Shown here: positions 33,330-36,533 of the stretch, piece by piece
Numbering within the stretch: position 1 is the first letter of the stretch
Layout of the letters: each line of letters begins with the position of its first letter
Assembly: GCA_002633005.1 (NCBI GenBank)
Contig: NMRA01000262.1
Coordinates: 429,361 to 465,893, forward strand
Origin: Phoronis australis
Taxonomy: Eukaryota; Phoronida; Phoronidae
Length of the DNA stretch: 36,533 nt
Direction: 5' to 3'
The notes under the pieces: model-generated
Databases searched by the model: none
Seen by the model: only the letters and a program-made list of their open reading frames with translations
What the model was told of the DNA's origin: nothing
Position numbers and translations under genes: made by a program

Positions 33330-33647
33330 AATATACACTTAGTATTCAGGGTTTGATTTCTAGGTGAAAAAGGTGACAGACTGACGACAATAGCTACATT
33401 TTTTTTAAGTAGAATTTTGATCCGATTGGATACTTCCACACTGTAAAAAATATCCGTTTGATTATAAATTAAAAGCTTGCTCCATGGTTCGAGTACTCAA
33501 ATCTACGTGTTACATGTAGGTGCAACCACCTTCATATACAGGCATACATATCTTACTGCGCACATACACTAATGACATGCATGTTTTTCGTCTGCCATCC
33601 GACAGTTATGTGCATCTAGACACAGACCAGAAACATGAGTTGCTCAC
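33330..33647. other. No recognisable gene (probable intron)
   Basis: Follows the donor of the dynein-like exon on the minus strand. Nothing else seen. Confidence 0.45.
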
Positions 33648-33842
33648 CCATTTGTAGAAGGTACTTGCGCCGGCGCTGACTTCGGACATTTCTTCCGGCG
33701 TGTGTTGCACCAATATCTGCCGCACTCTTGACGCAATTTCTGGATGCAACGCTCTAACATCAAATTCCTGCACTCTCTTGAGCAGGTCGTCATATTCGTT
33801 GTTGCGTATAGTACTGAATCGCCTTTTGCATTCACTCCACCT
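33648..33842 (-). CDS. Exon of a dynein heavy chain-like gene, stalk region
   Basis: The exon has an excellent acceptor (tgttgccttttcttaaaag) and donor (TGG|GTGAGC) around exactly 65 codons. The frame reads RWSECKRRFSTIRNNEYDDL, then LLKRVQEFDVRALHPEIASR and TPEEMSEVSAGASTFYKW. In dynein heavy chains the microtubule-binding stalk ends ...L...FD...I...(8-20)...P..V...S.AA.GLC.WV, and this exon follows that pattern, with FYKW in place of LCKW. The protein would be a motor ATPase of cilia or cytoplasm. The longest open frame here is in another register and is not the coding one. No other exon of this gene is visible, so a stranded duplicate is possible. Confidence 0.55.
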
Positions 33843-34067
33843 CTTTTAAGAAAAGGCAACACAGAGGTCAGTCACAGCAATGTATACAGGTATTACATTG
33901 TGACCATAGCAGTGTAGGTGTGAAGGTAACCTTGAAACCGATTTTCACGGATCTCTATTGATAAATTACATTCAAGCATACACAAGTCTGTCTAATAAGG
34001 TGCCTGAAAAAGAACAGCACGGCAACTTTTTTCTCCGTTTCCAACTATCTCTACACTTACATGTATC

Positions 34068-34260
34068 AACTCTATCGATAGATTCACCATCTCTATCGAT
34101 AAACTTAGTAATTCTATCGATATACTTACTAACTCTATCGATAGATTAACTATCTCTATTGACAGACTTCGACAGACTTACTATCTCTATCGATAGACTT
34201 AGTACCTCTATTGATAGACTTACTATATCTATCGATAGATTTAGTAACTTTATCGATGTG
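34068..34260. repeat. 21-bp minisatellite with TATCGATA core
   Basis: Eight to nine units such as tctatcgatagattaactat at 21-base steps, with one 31-base unit. Because 21 is a multiple of three, a Leu/Ser/Ile frame stays open through it; it is not a gene. Confidence 0.9.
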
Positions 34261-34708
34261 TTTAGAACTAATGCGATGTATCATGACCCACAACACAGTC
34301 AGTGCGACAGGCGCAACAATTATTTAAATAGTTAAATGATCTTGTATGAATCCTATGATGTTTTTTATCTGTCATACCTCCAACAGAGGGTTGCTACGGA
34401 ATAATAATCACTGATCACTTGTCTCGGCATACAATGCTGATGTAGACACCCCTAACCAGTGCTGTAGTGGGGCGTGGGCGCACGTAGGTGCAGCCAACCA
34501 CCTTTTGGCATTTGAACGTAGTACCTACGCACCGTAAGTTACGTTTAGTATTCAATGTGATACGGTGGGCTTTGGGCGCCTACTTTCCTCTTATTTTACT
34601 ACTAAAGCACTGCCACCAACTCATTCTGTCTTTATCAGCCATTATCCCGGGTCGCACAGACCCTATCTTTGGTTAGAGCGGTGCCGTTGGACCTCAGAAT
34701 TGGCGACC
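34261..34708. other. No recognisable gene
   Basis: Unique-looking sequence up to the second unit-repeat element. Confidence 0.45.
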
Positions 34709-36163
34709 ATTTTTATGCACCCACATATTTATAAGTGGACGCATTATGCCGTCTTCTGCGTCCGTCCGTCCGTCCGTCCGGGTGGCGTCCGGCGTCCGCT
34801 AACCAATTGACGTATGCTCATGAAATTTTGCACATGTGTTCCTTTAATAGATGGGACGGCATGAGCGAACTTTCGGACAGATCTAACTACCGGTGTGCCC
34901 CCTAGTGGCAATTTTAGTTTTTTACGTTTACCTCTATCTTCAAAGGTCCACAACGTATTTTCATAAAATTTGGTATATAGGCATCTATTAATGAGACGAC
35001 GGTATCCTCCCGTTTTCGGATGGATTCAACGTAATTTGCGCCACTTAGTGGCCATTTTTTATTGTTTTCGAGTCTGTTTTTTTACTTCCACCCTTCTAGC
35101 AACCAAACCGCTCTAACCATGATTGTGAAAATTGACATATATCTTCTTACTGTGAAGAGGACGGCTGACGATGATTTTCCGACGACTTCGACTACTGTGG
35201 CGCCTCCTAGTGGCAGTTTTGTTTTTTTGCGCCTATGGCTATTTCTCCTAAACCGTTTGCAGCATCTTTACTAAATTTAATAAGTGCATTTATATGATGT
35301 TGACAATGGACGACAACGACTTTCGGATAGATCTTAAAACTGGTGTGCCACCTAGTGGCAATTGTAGTGTTTATGTTTACCTCTATATCTTCAAAAGTCC
35401 TGGCGTACAGGCTTCTGTTAGTGAGGTGACACTATCTTTTCGTTTTCAGATGGATTCGACCTTTTTTACGCCACCTAGTGGCCATTTTTAATGTTTTAGA
35501 TTCTTTTCTTGGCGTCCACCCCTCTATCAACCAAACCGCTTTCAGGATAATTATGAAAATTGGCATGTATGTTTTTACTAAAAAGTGGACGGCTGACGAT
35601 GATTTTCCGATGACTTCGACTATTGTGGCCCCTCCTAGTGGTAGTTTCTTTTTTGCGCCCATAGCTCACCTAAACCGTTTGCAGGATCTGTACTAAATTT
35701 AAGAAGTGTGTTTATATGATGTTGAAAACGGACGACGATGATTTTGGGATGGATCTGACTACTGGTATGCCCCCTGGTGGGAATTTTAGTTTTACGTTTA
35801 CCTCTTTAGCTTCAAAGGTCCTCAACTGATTTTCATAAAATTTTGAATACGGGCATATATTGGTGAGATGACGCTATCCTCCTGTTTTCGGATGGAATCA
35901 ATGTACTTTGCGCCACCTAGTGGCCATTTTTGCTGTTTTCGAGTCTGTTTTTGGCGTCTACCTCTCTATTAACCAAATCATCAGGGATTTTTATGAAATT
36001 TGGTCTATAGCTTTCTATTAAAGAAGCAACGACATGTTTTCGGACGGATTGTATGTTTTTGTGCCTTCTAGTGCCATTTTATGACACAAATAAGTAAGCT
36101 AAAAGCACACCATTTGTAATGCATTCGTGGGCGCATTTCAAAGCTCCGCGTTGCTCTTGTTAT
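34709..36163 (+). mobile_element. Non-autonomous element of ~145-bp units with CTCF-like motifs, copy 2
   Basis: Same start (atttttatgcacccacata), short GTCC run, unit types and 3' end (caaagctccgcgttgctctt) as copy 1, in the same orientation. Nine motif positions: 34893, 35038, 35198, 35344, 35469, 35627, 35766, 35910 and 36061, the last degenerate. It is shorter than copy 1 by about 260 bases, close to two units, so unit number varies between copies. Confidence 0.82.
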
Positions 36164-36533
36164 ACCTTGCAACTGTACAGTTCGTTCTGGGTTTGTCAAT
36201 ATATGGGTAAGCAAGTTACGACTGAGCTGGTATTCAGAGTCCGTCATTGATAATACGCTTTCAATAATGTCTAAAATCATTGTTTTTAAATCACTGTACT
36301 GTTGATTTCAAGTTTGACAGTATGTTGGCTTTTGCTGAGGCTCAAGAACTCAAATGTAGGCACCAAACAGACTTCTGAACTATTGACATTGTTTCTTTAA
36401 TTGAGTAGACAAGCTTTTGTAATGTAGAAGTTGATTTGTTGGGTTGCGCATTGTTTACTTTAAAGTACTACATAGTAACTGTGGCGGTAACTGTAAGCAA
36501 GATAGGATTTAAGTCGTTCATTTTTTCAACAAA
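36164..36533. other. No recognisable gene
   Basis: Right edge of the window; a 70-codon minus-strand frame overlaps the element end and has no features. Confidence 0.45.

Overview
This looks like a gene-poor, repeat-rich piece of an invertebrate animal genome. The long open frames are interrupted, exons have GT/AG borders, and retroelement and DNA-transposon relics of several classes are packed together. There is one ambiguous base (7771), as in a draft assembly. I favour an invertebrate deuterostome such as a lancelet, on three grounds: Kolobok-type elements with THAP and P2X7R-like genes, Penelope-like elements, and a receptor-like gene with Asp-rich metal-binding repeats. A mollusc or other marine invertebrate is not excluded, and I cannot name the species.

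Host genes seen. (1) Minus strand, about 6111 down to 723: three exons with compatible phases. Two encode a paired D-x-D-x-D-G-x-x-D-E metal-binding repeat and one encodes a transmembrane segment plus a long tail with two tyrosine motifs. This suggests the 3' half of a type I membrane receptor whose introns are full of retroelement debris. (2) Plus strand, 13600 to about 19580: a probable short gene with a first coding exon (13600-13663), two phase-compatible downstream exon candidates and a poly(A) signal. Its function is not recognised. (3) Minus strand, 33648-33842: one clean exon resembling the stalk region of a dynein heavy chain; the rest of that gene is not visible here.

Mobile DNA, left to right: non-LTR retrotransposon RNase H remnant (1741-2372); a palindromic Penelope-like remnant (3855-4697); a TTAA-flanked Kolobok-type element with 155-160 bp inverted repeats and two opposed decayed genes (6912-8157); a 1.7 kb element made of about eleven ~145 bp units, each with a CTCF-consensus-like motif (10558-12272), with a second copy at 34709-36163 and four decayed fragments between; a hAT-like MITE (16769-17074); a second TTAA-flanked element (19787-21432); a ~174 bp hairpin-bearing satellite (22080-23040); a Penelope-like fragment between inverted arrays of a 21 bp repeat (24421-25674); a foldback MITE (26527-26925); and a nested pair of inverted-repeat elements (30480-33329 enclosing 30936-32641).

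Several minisatellites (8170, 14220, 27460, 29849 and 34068) and a tRNA-like SINE candidate (about 30180) complete the picture. Most remaining spans show nothing I can name.
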